Translations under genes and position numbers: made by a program
The notes under the pieces: generated by a model
The model's input: only the letters and a program-made list of their open reading frames with translations
What the model was told of the DNA's origin: nothing
Database searches by the model: none
Part shown: positions 51,503 to 59,910 of the stretch, piece after piece
Position numbering within the stretch: position 1 is the stretch's first letter
Layout of the letters: each line of letters starts with the position of its first letter
Origin: Chloroflexota bacterium
Lineage (GTDB): Bacteria; Chloroflexota; Anaerolineae; Anaerolineales; Anaerolineaceae
NCBI GenBank assembly: GCA_021825925.1
Contig: JAKAFP010000001.1
Location: 558,001-622,000 of the forward strand
DNA length: 64,000 nt
Reading direction: 5' to 3'

Positions 51503-52633
51503 ATGGCAGACTTACGCGTACTTTCGATCTTTGGCACCCGGCCTGAAGCCATCAAAATGGCTCCTGTGGTCAAGACTTTGGAAAAAGCCGCAGGGATTGA
51601 ATCAAGGGTCTGTGTGACCGCTCAGCACAGAGAGATGTTGGACCAGGTGCTTGATCTTTTCAAGATCAAGCCTGATATTGATCTCAATTTGATGCGCCCG
51701 AACCAGTCGCTGGCGCAGTTGACCGCCCAGATTCTTGAAAACATTGATCCCGTACTCGCAGATGAACACCCTGATTGGGTTTTAATCCAGGGCGACACCA
51801 CCACGGTCATGGCGGCCAGCCTGGCGGCTTTTTACCGCGGTATTAAAGTGGGGCATGTCGAAGCCGGGCTGCGAACCTATGATAAATTGCAGCCTTTCCC
51901 GGAAGAAATCAATCGGCGGATCGCCAGTGTAACCGCCGATCTGCACTTTGCTCCCACCCAACTCAGCCGTGAAAACCTGCTCAATGAAGGTGTTTCTGAT
52001 GACCACATCCTCGTCACTGGCAACCCTGCCATTGACGCTTTACAGCAGATCGTCAAATTGCCCGCTCCCACCCAGGTGGATGCCTGGTTGAAGGAGTGGG
52101 GAATAAAGCAACACAAACGGCGCCTCGTTTTGATCACCGCACACCGCAGAGAAAACTTCGGTGAGCCGATAGAATCCATTTGCAATGCGATCAAGACCCT
52201 TGCCCAGCAATATGGCAATGCTCTACACCTTGTTTACCCGGTTCATTTGAATCCCAACATCCAGGATCCCGTCAAGCGTCTATTGGGCGAGGTGCCCGGT
52301 GTCACCTTGCTGCCGCCGCAGGAATACATTTCCCTGGTTCATCTGATGAAAGCTGCCACGCTGATCCTGACAGATTCGGGTGGCATTCAGGAAGAAGCCA
52401 CCGGGTTGGGTAAACCCACCCTGGTGCTGCGAGATAAAACCGAACGCCCCGAAGGCGTCACCGCGGGGGTTTTGAAATTGGTGGGCACCGATTCAGAAAC
52501 AATCATCAGAGAGACAAGGCGATTGCTGGATGACCAGAAGGCCTATGATGCCATGGCACACGCTGAAAATCCATTTGGGGATGGTCGCGCCGCCAGCCGT
52601 ATCGTCAAAGGCCTGCTGGATTATGCCGCATAA
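51503..52633 (+). CDS. wecB: UDP-N-acetylglucosamine 2-epimerase
   Basis: The 376-residue non-hydrolysing epimerase has 'IFGTRPEAIKMAPV', 'QGDTTTVMA', 'GHVEAGLRT', 'FPEEINRR', 'THRREN'-type 'TAHRRENFG' and 'DSGGIQEEA'. It converts UDP-GlcNAc to UDP-ManNAc, the substrate of the dehydrogenase encoded just upstream. The two genes are 3 bp apart, and a glycosyltransferase gene follows, so this is a small surface-glycan operon. Confidence 0.93.
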   Translation: MADLRVLSIFGTRPEAIKMAPVVKTLEKAAGIESRVCVTAQHREMLDQVLDLFKIKPDIDLNLMRPNQSLAQLTAQILENIDPVLADEHPDWVLIQGDTTTVMAASLAAFYRGIKVGHVEAGLRTYDKLQPFPEEINRRIASVTADLHFAPTQLSRENLLNEGVSDDHILVTGNPAIDALQQIVKLPAPTQVDAWLKEWGIKQHKRRLVLITAHRRENFGEPIESICNAIKTLAQQYGNALHLVYPVHLNPNIQDPVKRLLGEVPGVTLLPPQEYISLVHLMKAATLILTDSGGIQEEATGLGKPTLVLRDKTERPEGVTAGVLKLVGTDSETIIRETRRLLDDQKAYDAMAHAENPFGDGRAASRIVKGLLDYAA

Positions 52634-52648
52634 CCCGTTGATACCCTC

Positions 52649-53665
52649 ATGAAGAAAACGATCTGTATTCTTCCTCAAAAAATTGGGCGCGGCGGACCGG
52701 GGTCTTTCCACTCCAGGATTGCCACAGTTCTAACTTCGCGTGGTTACAACCTCAATCATGATCCGCTTGATCCAGCCAACTCGGTTATTCTGGTGATCGG
52801 CGGCACACGGCACATCGGTATGCTCAATGAGGCCAAGCGCAATGGTGTGCGCATAGTACAACGCCTTAATGGCATGAACTGGGTTCACCGCCAAAAACGC
52901 ACAGGTCTAAAACACTTTTTACGCGCTGAAGTCAACAATTGGATCCTTAAAACCATCCGCGGCATGGCGGATCAAATTGTCTACCAGAGCAATTTCACTC
53001 AGGGATGGTGGACTCGTACCTACGGCGAGACCAAGCACCCCGGACGTGTGATCTATAACGGTGTGAATCTCGAAGTTTTCAATCCGATTGGGGCGGGCAC
53101 ACCACCCACAGACCGTATCCGCATCCTGCTCGTGGAAGCCAACCTAGGCGGTGGATACGAAGGCGGATTGGATTCAGCCGTGCAGATGGCCAAACTGCTT
53201 TCCAAGCGTCAGACCACCCCCGTGGAACTTATGGTGGTGGGTAGCGTGCCGCCTGATCTTCAGATCAGCTATCTCGGCTGCGGCGTGGATATTGTGTGGA
53301 AGGGGTTGGTCAAACGCGAGGCCATTCCGGCGATTGACCGATCAGCTCACCTATTCTTTTCTTCTGATATCAACGCTGCCTGCCCCAATTCAGTCATTGA
53401 AGCCCTGGCCTGCGGACTGCCGGTGATCGGCTACGACACCGGTTCACTCGCCGAACTTGTTAATTCAGATTGCGGGGCGGTGGCCCGATATGGGTCCGAT
53501 CCATGGAAACTGCAAAAACCCGATATCCATGCCCTGGTGGATGCCGCCCAGCAGGCGCTGAACAATCAACCTCAAAAACGCGCCGCGGCCAGAGCCCGGG
53601 CTGAAAGATTCTTTAATATTGAGCGGATCGTTGACCAGTATTTGGAAGTGCTTTTCGACCTTTAG
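52649..53665 (+). CDS. GT-B glycosyltransferase (family 4-like)
   Basis: The 338-residue protein begins 'KKTICILPQKIGRGGPGSFHSR' in type, has 'RLNGMNW', 'VIYNGVNLEVFNP' and the donor-site segment 'CPNSVIEALACGLPVIGYDTGSLAELV' of GT4 enzymes with the conserved Glu pair replaced by a single E in 'SVIEAL'. It probably transfers a sugar (perhaps ManNAcA made by the neighbouring enzymes) to a lipid-linked or polysaccharide acceptor. It starts 15 bp after wecB. The precise donor is unknown. Confidence 0.85.
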   Translation: MKKTICILPQKIGRGGPGSFHSRIATVLTSRGYNLNHDPLDPANSVILVIGGTRHIGMLNEAKRNGVRIVQRLNGMNWVHRQKRTGLKHFLRAEVNNWILKTIRGMADQIVYQSNFTQGWWTRTYGETKHPGRVIYNGVNLEVFNPIGAGTPPTDRIRILLVEANLGGGYEGGLDSAVQMAKLLSKRQTTPVELMVVGSVPPDLQISYLGCGVDIVWKGLVKREAIPAIDRSAHLFFSSDINAACPNSVIEALACGLPVIGYDTGSLAELVNSDCGAVARYGSDPWKLQKPDIHALVDAAQQALNNQPQKRAAARARAERFFNIERIVDQYLEVLFDL

Positions 53666-53679
53666 GGATTTTGAAAAGA

Positions 53680-53985
53680 TCAGGAATTGCGGCGCATTTC
53701 GATCATCGTTCCCACAATAATGATCACTAAAACAGCAGTTGTGCCGACGATCACCCCTGAGGTGATGGGTGGTTCTGTAATTAATTCTGCCAGATTGTTG
53801 GCGATATCTCCCTTGTTTTCCACAACGACCTGGGTGACCGACGCTGATTCTTCTGTATAATCCAGAGGTTTTGGCCCGCTTAAAACGATGGCAATCGCCA
53901 AAATACTGATGACTGCCAGTACAGTGATGATCCTGCTGCCGATTTCAGAACGAAAAATGGATGTAAGAATATTTTTCTTGGGCAT
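53680..53985 (-). CDS. Small membrane protein, two membrane segments
   Basis: The 101-residue protein has a basic N-terminus, a membrane helix at about 18-39 ('IITVLAVISILAIAIVLSG'), a 35-residue extracytoplasmic loop, and a second helix at about 77-95 ('GVIVGTTAVLVIIIVGTMIE'). It ends with a basic tail. No family is recognised. It is convergent with the glycosyltransferase gene, 14 bp apart. Confidence 0.6.
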   Translation of the reverse strand: MPKKNILTSIFRSEIGSRIITVLAVISILAIAIVLSGPKPLDYTEESASVTQVVVENKGDIANNLAELITEPPITSGVIVGTTAVLVIIIVGTMIEMRRNS

Positions 53986-54076
53986 CGTTTAAGGTCCTTT
54001 TTTGGGTGCCGATTGAGATTGGCATTTTCCCAATTTCTTCACCGCTAATTATACAGTTCCCGCAAAAAACAGGCAT

Positions 54077-55072
54077 CTATTGCAAACTAACCGGATTATT
54101 AAGCAATACGGTCAAGAGGTCAACCGTCGCTTGAACATCATTCATGTCTACCACTTCTGAGGGTGAATGCACATAACGGCAGGGGATGGAGATCGCTCCG
54201 GCGGGCATACCCGCCTTGCTGATCTGCATTACCCTGGCATCGGTGGTGCCAACTTCCAACACTTCAAGTTGATAAGGGATCTTATTCTTTTTTGCCGTGT
54301 CTTCCATCCACCGCACGACGCGTGGATCGCTCAACATGCCCACATCTCGCACTTTGATGGCCGGACCGCCGCCGAGATCAACCTGCATTTTGATACCCAA
54401 AATATCAAGAGAGGGGGTCACATCCAGTGCGATGGCGAGATCAGGCTCAATTTCATAAGCAGCCGTGGTGGCTCCCTTGGATTGGACTTCTTCCTGTGTG
54501 CTGAACACGAAAGCAAGTTCGTGCGGGCTGTTTTTGATCTTTTTCATGGTTTCGATCATCACGGCGCAAGAAACACGATCATCCAGCGCTTTGGCAGAAA
54601 CCCGTTTTCCCAATTCCATAAATCCGCGGTCGAAGACGCCCACATCACCCACTTTTACCGGGCAACCCTTGTCGCTGGTGGCGCCGACATCAATGAAATG
54701 TTTATCCTGTCCTACGATTTTGTGAAGATCATCCGGTTTGTCCTGGTTGATCACACCACGAGTTCCGTTTAAGAAGACCACCCGACTGCCGGGCAGGTAT
54801 TGGGGCAGGATCGTTCCCAGGTTTGAAAAGCGTACCAACCCTGTTTTTTCTACGTGGCTGACGATCACACCGATCTCATCCATGTGGGCGGCCACCATGA
54901 TGCGCAACCCCTTGGCATTCTTCTTACCCATGGTGACGATCAAATTTCCTAGCGGGTCCACTTTGATTTCATTCGATAATGTCGAAATTTCGGCTTTGAT
55001 CATTTCGCGGATGACTGTTTCATATCCTGATGGTGAGGCGGTTTCAGTCAGTTTTTTAAGAAGGGTTTTCAT
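54077..55072 (-). CDS. M42-family metallo-aminopeptidase
   Basis: The 331-residue protein has the M42/TET dinuclear metal site: 'AAHMDEIGV', 'KALDDRVSC', catalytic 'STQEEVQ', 'IALDVTP' and 'RYVHSPSEVVD'. These enzymes form large tetrahedral dodecamers and remove N-terminal residues from peptides in the cytoplasm. It is the last of three consecutive M42 genes on this strand, 24 bp after the second. The three are diverged enough to suggest different residue preferences, as in archaeal TET sets. Confidence 0.9.
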   Translation of the reverse strand: MKTLLKKLTETASPSGYETVIREMIKAEISTLSNEIKVDPLGNLIVTMGKKNAKGLRIMVAAHMDEIGVIVSHVEKTGLVRFSNLGTILPQYLPGSRVVFLNGTRGVINQDKPDDLHKIVGQDKHFIDVGATSDKGCPVKVGDVGVFDRGFMELGKRVSAKALDDRVSCAVMIETMKKIKNSPHELAFVFSTQEEVQSKGATTAAYEIEPDLAIALDVTPSLDILGIKMQVDLGGGPAIKVRDVGMLSDPRVVRWMEDTAKKNKIPYQLEVLEVGTTDARVMQISKAGMPAGAISIPCRYVHSPSEVVDMNDVQATVDLLTVLLNNPVSLQ

Positions 55073-55096
55073 TTCAGCTCCAATTCCTGGCGTGGG

Positions 55097-56179
55097 TTAA
55101 GCCCGGTCGCCAGAGAGGATTTCAGGGGAGATGGCTGCGAGTGCCTGCTGCAGCAGGTTCAGGGTGTCTTGCCAATCGCTGATACGTGCCAGCATTACGG
55201 CAGTATGCGCATAGCGGCCGGGAACAGACACCGAAACCGAAGGGATTCCGCCGCGAGTCAGGTGTAGTGCGCCGGCATCAGTGCCGCCGCCGCCGGGTTG
55301 GCGATATTGAAAATTGATCTTGTTTTCTTCGGCAATGCGGGTTAAAAAGCGGATCAAGCGGGGATCGGATAAGGTACCGCGGTCGGCAATATAAATGGCT
55401 GGTCCACCGCCGAGTTTGCAGTTGTACTGGGTGTTCTCACTGCCATCCGGGCGCGCAAAGTCAAAGGCAGGGGTCGAATCCACGGCGATGGCCAGCTGCG
55501 GGTAAAAGTCATAAGCTGCCACCATGGCGCCGCGCAGACCGATCTCTTCCTGGACGGTGAATGCGGCCAGCAATTCGATATGTTCAGGTGCCGTTTTTAA
55601 GAGTTCGATCAGGGTCGCACATCCCAGGCGGTTATCAAGCGCCTTGGCAAAAAGGGCGTCGCCAGAGCGAAGGAATTTGGTGGCATAGGTTGCGAAATCG
55701 CCGCGTTTGGCTTTGCCTTTGCCGCCGGGGCCGAGGTCAATACGCATGTTGTGATACGAAATGACAGCGTGCATTTCATCTTCAGTCGAGAGGTGTATGG
55801 GTTTGCTGCCGATCACGCCGGGCAGTTTCTCTTTGCCAACGCTGACGGGTTTTGCGATGAACTGTCGTTCATCACCGCCTCCCACCTGTTCAAATTCATA
55901 CAAGCCGTCGCCGTCTTCTTCAACGATCATGAAGCCGACTTCGTCCATGTGGGCATCCAGCATAACCTTGATGGCATTGGGTTTCTTGGCATGTTTGATC
56001 ACCAGCAGGTTGCCCATGCCATCCACTTTGATCTCATCGGCGTAGGGCGCCACTTTTTTACGGATGATCTCGCGGACTTCAATTTCGTTTCCCGAGACGC
56101 CGTTGGCATTGGTCAATTCTTCCAACAGGTCAAGCTGCGTTTTGCCAACACGGAAGGTTGATCTCGTCTGAGGGCTCAT
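55097..56179 (-). CDS. M42-family metallo-aminopeptidase
   Basis: The 360-residue protein has 'LDAHMDEVGFM', 'KALDNRLGCATL', 'TVQEEIGLRGA', 'IAVDSTPAFD' and 'GRYAHTAVM', the full M42 metal and catalytic set. Compared with its neighbours it has the canonical 'GLRGA' segment and an N-terminal extension of about 10 residues. Its ATG overlaps the stop of the gene before it (ATGA), so the two are translationally coupled. Confidence 0.92.
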   Translation of the reverse strand: MSPQTRSTFRVGKTQLDLLEELTNANGVSGNEIEVREIIRKKVAPYADEIKVDGMGNLLVIKHAKKPNAIKVMLDAHMDEVGFMIVEEDGDGLYEFEQVGGGDERQFIAKPVSVGKEKLPGVIGSKPIHLSTEDEMHAVISYHNMRIDLGPGGKGKAKRGDFATYATKFLRSGDALFAKALDNRLGCATLIELLKTAPEHIELLAAFTVQEEIGLRGAMVAAYDFYPQLAIAVDSTPAFDFARPDGSENTQYNCKLGGGPAIYIADRGTLSDPRLIRFLTRIAEENKINFQYRQPGGGGTDAGALHLTRGGIPSVSVSVPGRYAHTAVMLARISDWQDTLNLLQQALAAISPEILSGDRA

Positions 56180-57240
56180 AATGGTTTCTCCTCAAACAAA
56201 CCGGCAAAAGAATCAGGGTTGAGCTCGGTAATAAAGCGCGCCAGCAAGCGGCCGGTGCGGTAGATATCTTTCATTGCGACCATCTCAACTGATGTGTGCA
56301 TGTAACGCAGCGTGATGCCAAGTACCAGGGTCGGGATTCCATTGGCCGCGATCTGTAAATGCATCCCGTCGGTGCCTGAACTGACGGGCATGGCTTCCAT
56401 GAAATAGGGCATGTCAAGGTCTTCAGCGATCTGAACGATCTTCTCGGTTAGCGCGGGGTGATTGTTTGCGCCAACCCCCAGAGTGGGACCTTCACCCAGC
56501 GGAAAACAGCGGTAATCATTCGAACCGGGACCTTTGGCAAAAGTGACATCCACGGCAAAAGCCAGGTCTGGTCTCAGACTGAACGCGGAAGTGGCCGCCC
56601 CGACTGCAAAGACCTCTTCTTGAACCGTTGCGGCTGCCACCACGTTGCATTCCAGATTGTAATTCTTGATCTCTTCAAGACAGCAGGTCAGCGCTGCCAC
56701 GGAGGCTCGATTATCCAGGCTGTGGCCTGCCACGTAGCCACCGGCCAATTCAAAAGGAGGTTGGGAAAAGGAAACCAGATCGCCCGGTTTTACCAGATTC
56801 GCAAGTTCTATTTCAGTCAAACCGGTATCTACAAACAGCTGATCTTTGGATGGCGCCTTGCTGGCGGTTTGATTGTTGACCAATCGGTCAGGCATTAATT
56901 GCACCAATCCATGTAATTCTTTTTGTCCATGGACGGTAACCATCTGGCCTGGCAGCACACGCGGATCAATGCCGCCGATCGTGGTGATGCTTAAAAATCC
57001 ATGATCAATGGATTTAACCATCAGTCCAATCGCGTCCATGTGGGCGGCGATCATCAGTGTAGGCCTTTTTCCACTAGAAGAGGCCTTGCGCAGGCCGTGC
57101 AAACTGCCCAACGGACTGACCGTCAATTCATCCGTCAAAGGACGCCATTTTTCAGCGATAATTTCGCCAATGGTGGCTTCATAGCCTGATAATCCTGATT
57201 TTGACAACATGGAGAACAGGAACGGTTTGATATCCTTCAT
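56176..57240 (-). CDS. M42-family metallo-aminopeptidase
   Basis: The 354-residue protein has 'IAAHMDAIGLMV' (Ala where the others have Glu), 'HSLDNRASVAAL', 'TVQEEVFAVGA', 'FAVDVTFAKG' and 'RYMHTSVEMV', so the metal ligands and catalytic glutamate are present. ATG at 57240 (MKDIKPF) follows TAGGATAAC; a longer frame to 57279 overlaps the preceding gene and is rejected. It is first of the three M42 genes and lies 7 bp behind a small membrane protein gene. Confidence 0.9.
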   Translation of the reverse strand: MKDIKPFLFSMLSKSGLSGYEATIGEIIAEKWRPLTDELTVSPLGSLHGLRKASSSGKRPTLMIAAHMDAIGLMVKSIDHGFLSITTIGGIDPRVLPGQMVTVHGQKELHGLVQLMPDRLVNNQTASKAPSKDQLFVDTGLTEIELANLVKPGDLVSFSQPPFELAGGYVAGHSLDNRASVAALTCCLEEIKNYNLECNVVAAATVQEEVFAVGAATSAFSLRPDLAFAVDVTFAKGPGSNDYRCFPLGEGPTLGVGANNHPALTEKIVQIAEDLDMPYFMEAMPVSSGTDGMHLQIAANGIPTLVLGITLRYMHTSVEMVAMKDIYRTGRLLARFITELNPDSFAGLFEEKPL

Positions 57241-57247
57241 TGTTATC

Positions 57248-57646
57248 CTATGGAGCGGTGGTGGTATCAACGACGGCAATTGTTTCAGTGGCCGTTGGCG
57301 CGGGGGTTTCCGTGATGGTTGGCGTGGCTGAAGGGGTGGCTGATAGCGTGGGGGTATTGCTGGGGATCACATAAGTGATCGTCGCCGTGGGCGGTAAGGT
57401 GATGGTCGGCGTCGCGGTTTCGATCAAGGGGCTGGTGGCGATGGGAAGAAGCGTATTGGTTGGAACACCTCCCCAGGGGTCTACCGTGGCGGTGATCGTC
57501 ACCGTGGGGGTGAGGTTTTGCTGATTGATCACGCTTTTGCCGATCCATAATACGATCATGCCCAGCAGATAGCAGGGCAGTGTCGCAAAAATGATTACGA
57601 TTAAGGTTGAACGAAGCTTGTTTTTACGCACCGGATTGCGAACCAT
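57248..57646 (-). CDS. Membrane-anchored Thr/Pro-rich protein
   Basis: The 132-residue protein has a basic N-terminus, one membrane helix at about 14-36 ('LIVIIFATLPCYLLGMIVLW'), and an exported tail rich in Thr-Pro-Ala ('TPTITLPPTATIT', 'TPTLSATPSATPTITETPAP'). No folded domain follows, so it may be a spacer or glycosylated surface stub. A minus-strand TAGAAT box lies six bases before its ATG, with no ribosome-binding site, which suggests a leaderless transcript that runs on into the M42 genes. Confidence 0.65.
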   Translation of the reverse strand: MVRNPVRKNKLRSTLIVIIFATLPCYLLGMIVLWIGKSVINQQNLTPTVTITATVDPWGGVPTNTLLPIATSPLIETATPTITLPPTATITYVIPSNTPTLSATPSATPTITETPAPTATETIAVVDTTTAP

Positions 57647-57652
57647 GGTCTA

Positions 57653-57658
57653 ATTCTA
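57653..57658 (-). promoter_or_regulatory. -10 box with leaderless spacing before the 57646 gene
   Basis: TAGAAT on the minus strand is followed by six bases and the ATG at 57646. No good -35 hexamer is seen. Confidence 0.45.
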
Positions 57659-57684
57659 ACTCACCTTTTCGCCGTCGGCAGGGT

Positions 57685-58674
57685 TCATTTGAAATCCAGT
57701 GAAGCGTTGGTATTTACCTGTCTGATCTCTTGTTGCACAGTCACGAACAGGCTTTCTGCCTTGAGGTCGGTAATGGTATAGCAAGGTGACTTGAGGTGAT
57801 CTGCCAGAGCCTGTGCCAGCCCTTGATCGAAGGCGGCGTGTTCCATGTTGATCACCACGGAATGAACTTTATCCTGGGCGATCATTTCGGCGAATTTATA
57901 GGCTTCTTCCTGTGGTGGTTGGTGCCCGATCGAAACGTTGCCGGCGCCATCGGTGAGGATGATCAACAGTGGCATGATCTCGGGGTGCAGGTTCTTTTCC
58001 TTCTTAAGCACTTCATGTGACATTAATAAGCCCGCACTGAGCGGCGTCTTGCCCCCCACCGGTACATCAGAAAGCGCTTCTTGTGCCAGCAGCACCGAAT
58101 TGGTGGGCGGCAGTACCAGCGTAGCTTTACTCTTCTGAAAAACGATCAATCCCACCCGGTCACGGCGCTGGTAGGCATCGGTCAGCAGCGAGAGGATGGC
58201 GCCTTTGGTGGCGGCCATACGTTCTGCCACCGCCATGGACCACGAGGCATCCACCAAAAAGAGGATCAGGTTGGCTGCTTTGCGCACCCTGATCTTTTTC
58301 ATGTAATCCGTCGGGCGGATGGCGAAGGCTACCTTGTTGTGTTCACGGATCTCGCTGCGGTCGCGCTGAAAAGGCGCAGCCGCGCGGATGGTGGCGTCAA
58401 AGGCGAGGTCGTTGGTGCGTCCGTTGGCCGGGGTGGATTGGATGTAGCGTCCGCGTTTGCGTTCGGTGCGGGTCACCGAGCGCCGTCCGGCATAAGAACG
58501 CATCATCTTGTCGAGCGGGGTATCCAGCTTACGCGGGTTGAATTCCTCGCCGACTGGCGTTTTTTGACCGCCCGTCCACCAGAAGGCGTCGTTTTTGTCA
58601 AAAACATTTTGCGGGGAGGGTTGAGGCTCCCCTTGTTCAGGGGTTTGTTCGCCGGCTTGCTCCGGCGTTACGCT
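57685..58674 (-). CDS. VWA domain of ChlD-type chelatase subunit, read in the -1 frame
   Basis: This frame continues from the A7 site of the AAA+ gene and encodes 329 residues: a Pro/Glu/Gln-rich linker (PEQAGEQTPEQGEPQP), a segment 'FWWTGGQKTPVGEEFNPRKL', then a von Willebrand A domain with the MIDAS motif 'VDASWSM', 'TPLSAG' and 'ILTDGAGN'. This is the C-terminal half of BchD/ChlD. No ATG, GTG or TTG opens the frame before ATG 58506, and that one has no ribosome-binding site. Expression is therefore best explained by -1 frameshifting from the upstream gene, giving a 695-residue protein. Separate translation from 58506 is possible. Confidence 0.8.
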   Translation of the reverse strand, partial: SVTPEQAGEQTPEQGEPQPSPQNVFDKNDAFWWTGGQKTPVGEEFNPRKLDTPLDKMMRSYAGRRSVTRTERKRGRYIQSTPANGRTNDLAFDATIRAAAPFQRDRSEIREHNKVAFAIRPTDYMKKIRVRKAANLILFLVDASWSMAVAERMAATKGAILSLLTDAYQRRDRVGLIVFQKSKATLVLPPTNSVLLAQEALSDVPVGGKTPLSAGLLMSHEVLKKEKNLHPEIMPLLIILTDGAGNVSIGHQPPQEEAYKFAEMIAQDKVHSVVINMEHAAFDQGLAQALADHLKSPCYTITDLKAESLFVTVQQEIRQVNTNASLDFK

Positions 58675-58680
58675 TTTTTT
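58650..58680 (-). promoter_or_regulatory. Candidate programmed -1 frameshift signal
   Basis: On the minus strand the zero-frame codons CCA AAA AAA GCG TAA contain the slippery heptamer A AAA AAA (58680-58674). Six bases later (GCGTAA) comes the perfect hairpin CGCCGG-AGCAAG-CCGGCG (58667-58650). A -1 slip avoids the TAA and enters the VWA frame. Confidence 0.75.
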
Positions 58681-59771
58681 GGGGATGAAGAGTCTTCGTC
58701 GCCCAACTCGGAAGTGGATTGTTGGTTGGTGCCACTTGGGGTTCCACCCGAAAGCTGTTCAATGCGCTCCTGCAGTTCTTCCATGCCCATTTCTTCGCGT
58801 TGGAAGGGTCCACTCTTGAGGCGGTGGGGCAGGGCCAGTTCGGCAGCCAGGGCGATATCCCTGTCGGTGATGGAGGTGCGGCCATCAAAGGCAGCCTGGG
58901 CGCGTGCGGTTTTGAGGATCACCAGATCGGAGCGGTGGCCATCCACGTTTAATGAGGAGGTCAAAGCGGCGATGGAAAGCAGATTCTGTTTGGTATGAGT
59001 CACCTGGTCCACCAGGTGGCGGCCTTTTTCGATCTGCTCAGAAAGTTCTTCTTCCTTGCCTTCAAACTCCTTGCGGAAGGCCACGGAATCGGCCTCGAAG
59101 GCCAGGTTGCGTTCCATGATGGTCACACGTTCTCTGGCATCGCGAATACCGCGGATTTCAACAGACAGGGCAAAGCGGTCCAGCAGTTGAGGTCGCAGGT
59201 CGCCTTCTTCAGGGTTCATGGTGCCGACCAGTATGAAACGGGCGGGATGGGTGAACGAAATACCCTCTCGTTCAACATTATTCACACCCATGGCGGCGGC
59301 ATCCAGCAGCACATCCACCACGTGGTCATCGAGCAGGTTGACCTCATCAATATAAAGCAATCCACGGTTGGCGGCTGCCAGCACACCAGGTTCAAAGGCT
59401 CTTACGCCTTTTTGAATGGCCTTTTCAATATCCAGGGTGCCCACCACGCGGTCTTCAGTGGCTGAAACAGGCAGGTTGATAAAGGGGGTGTGGCGTGAAA
59501 CGGATTTTAACTGTTCACCGGCTGCAGCACGGTCGCGGCATTCGGTGCACCAGGTGGCGGGTCTGTCTGGATCGCAGCCAAAACGGCAGTTTTCAACCGT
59601 TTTAACAGAAGGCAGCAGGGCGGCAAGCGCACGTGCGGCGGTGGATTTGGCAGTGCCGCGTTCTCCACGGATCAACACGCCACCAATACGGGGATCAACG
59701 GCGTTCAAGACCAGCGCGCGCCGCATACGTTCCTGACCAACAACTGCAGTAAATGGATAAATTGCAGGCAT
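58668..59771 (-). CDS. AAA+ chelatase subunit (ChlI-type), zero-frame product
   Basis: The 367-residue protein has Walker A 'GERGTAKSTAARA', the cysteine-rich insert 'CRFGCDPDRPATWCTEC', 'TEDRVVGTLD', Walker B 'GLLYIDEVNLLDDH', and 'GTMNPEEGDLRPQLLDRF', all features of the ChlI/BchI motor subunit of Mg or Co chelatases. The motor appears active, unlike the AAA domain of many ChlD proteins. The zero frame stops at TAA 58670-58668, just after an A7 run. -1 slippage there would fuse it to a VWA domain, so one gene may supply both subunits. AAGGAAG precedes the ATG. No large subunit (ChlH/CobN) is in the window. Confidence 0.9.
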   Translation of the reverse strand: MPAIYPFTAVVGQERMRRALVLNAVDPRIGGVLIRGERGTAKSTAARALAALLPSVKTVENCRFGCDPDRPATWCTECRDRAAAGEQLKSVSRHTPFINLPVSATEDRVVGTLDIEKAIQKGVRAFEPGVLAAANRGLLYIDEVNLLDDHVVDVLLDAAAMGVNNVEREGISFTHPARFILVGTMNPEEGDLRPQLLDRFALSVEIRGIRDARERVTIMERNLAFEADSVAFRKEFEGKEEELSEQIEKGRHLVDQVTHTKQNLLSIAALTSSLNVDGHRSDLVILKTARAQAAFDGRTSITDRDIALAAELALPHRLKSGPFQREEMGMEELQERIEQLSGGTPSGTNQQSTSELGDEDSSSPKKA

Positions 59772-59861
59772 AGGGATACTTCCTTAAGAATAAATTAGTT
59801 TCTTAAATGAAGTTTACCATAATCAAATCACCATTTCCTGCTTTATTTGTAAAGGTTGGAC

Positions 59862-59897
59862 AAAAAAACCGCACTCATTTGAGTGCGGTTTTTTTTG
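59862..59897. terminator. Bidirectional intrinsic terminator
   Basis: AACCGCACTC and GAGTGCGGTT pair around ATTT, flanked by A7 and T8 runs. On the minus strand it ends the DUF4190-like transcript and insulates the chelatase gene. Confidence 0.92.
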
Positions 59898-59910
59898 ATA
59901 CTGACGAGGG

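Noticed and set aside
58506..58674. VWA gene as an ordinary separate gene starting at ATG 58506
   Set aside because: The start has no ribosome-binding site and would cut off conserved linker sequence that is open in the same frame up to the slippery site; kept only as an alternative.
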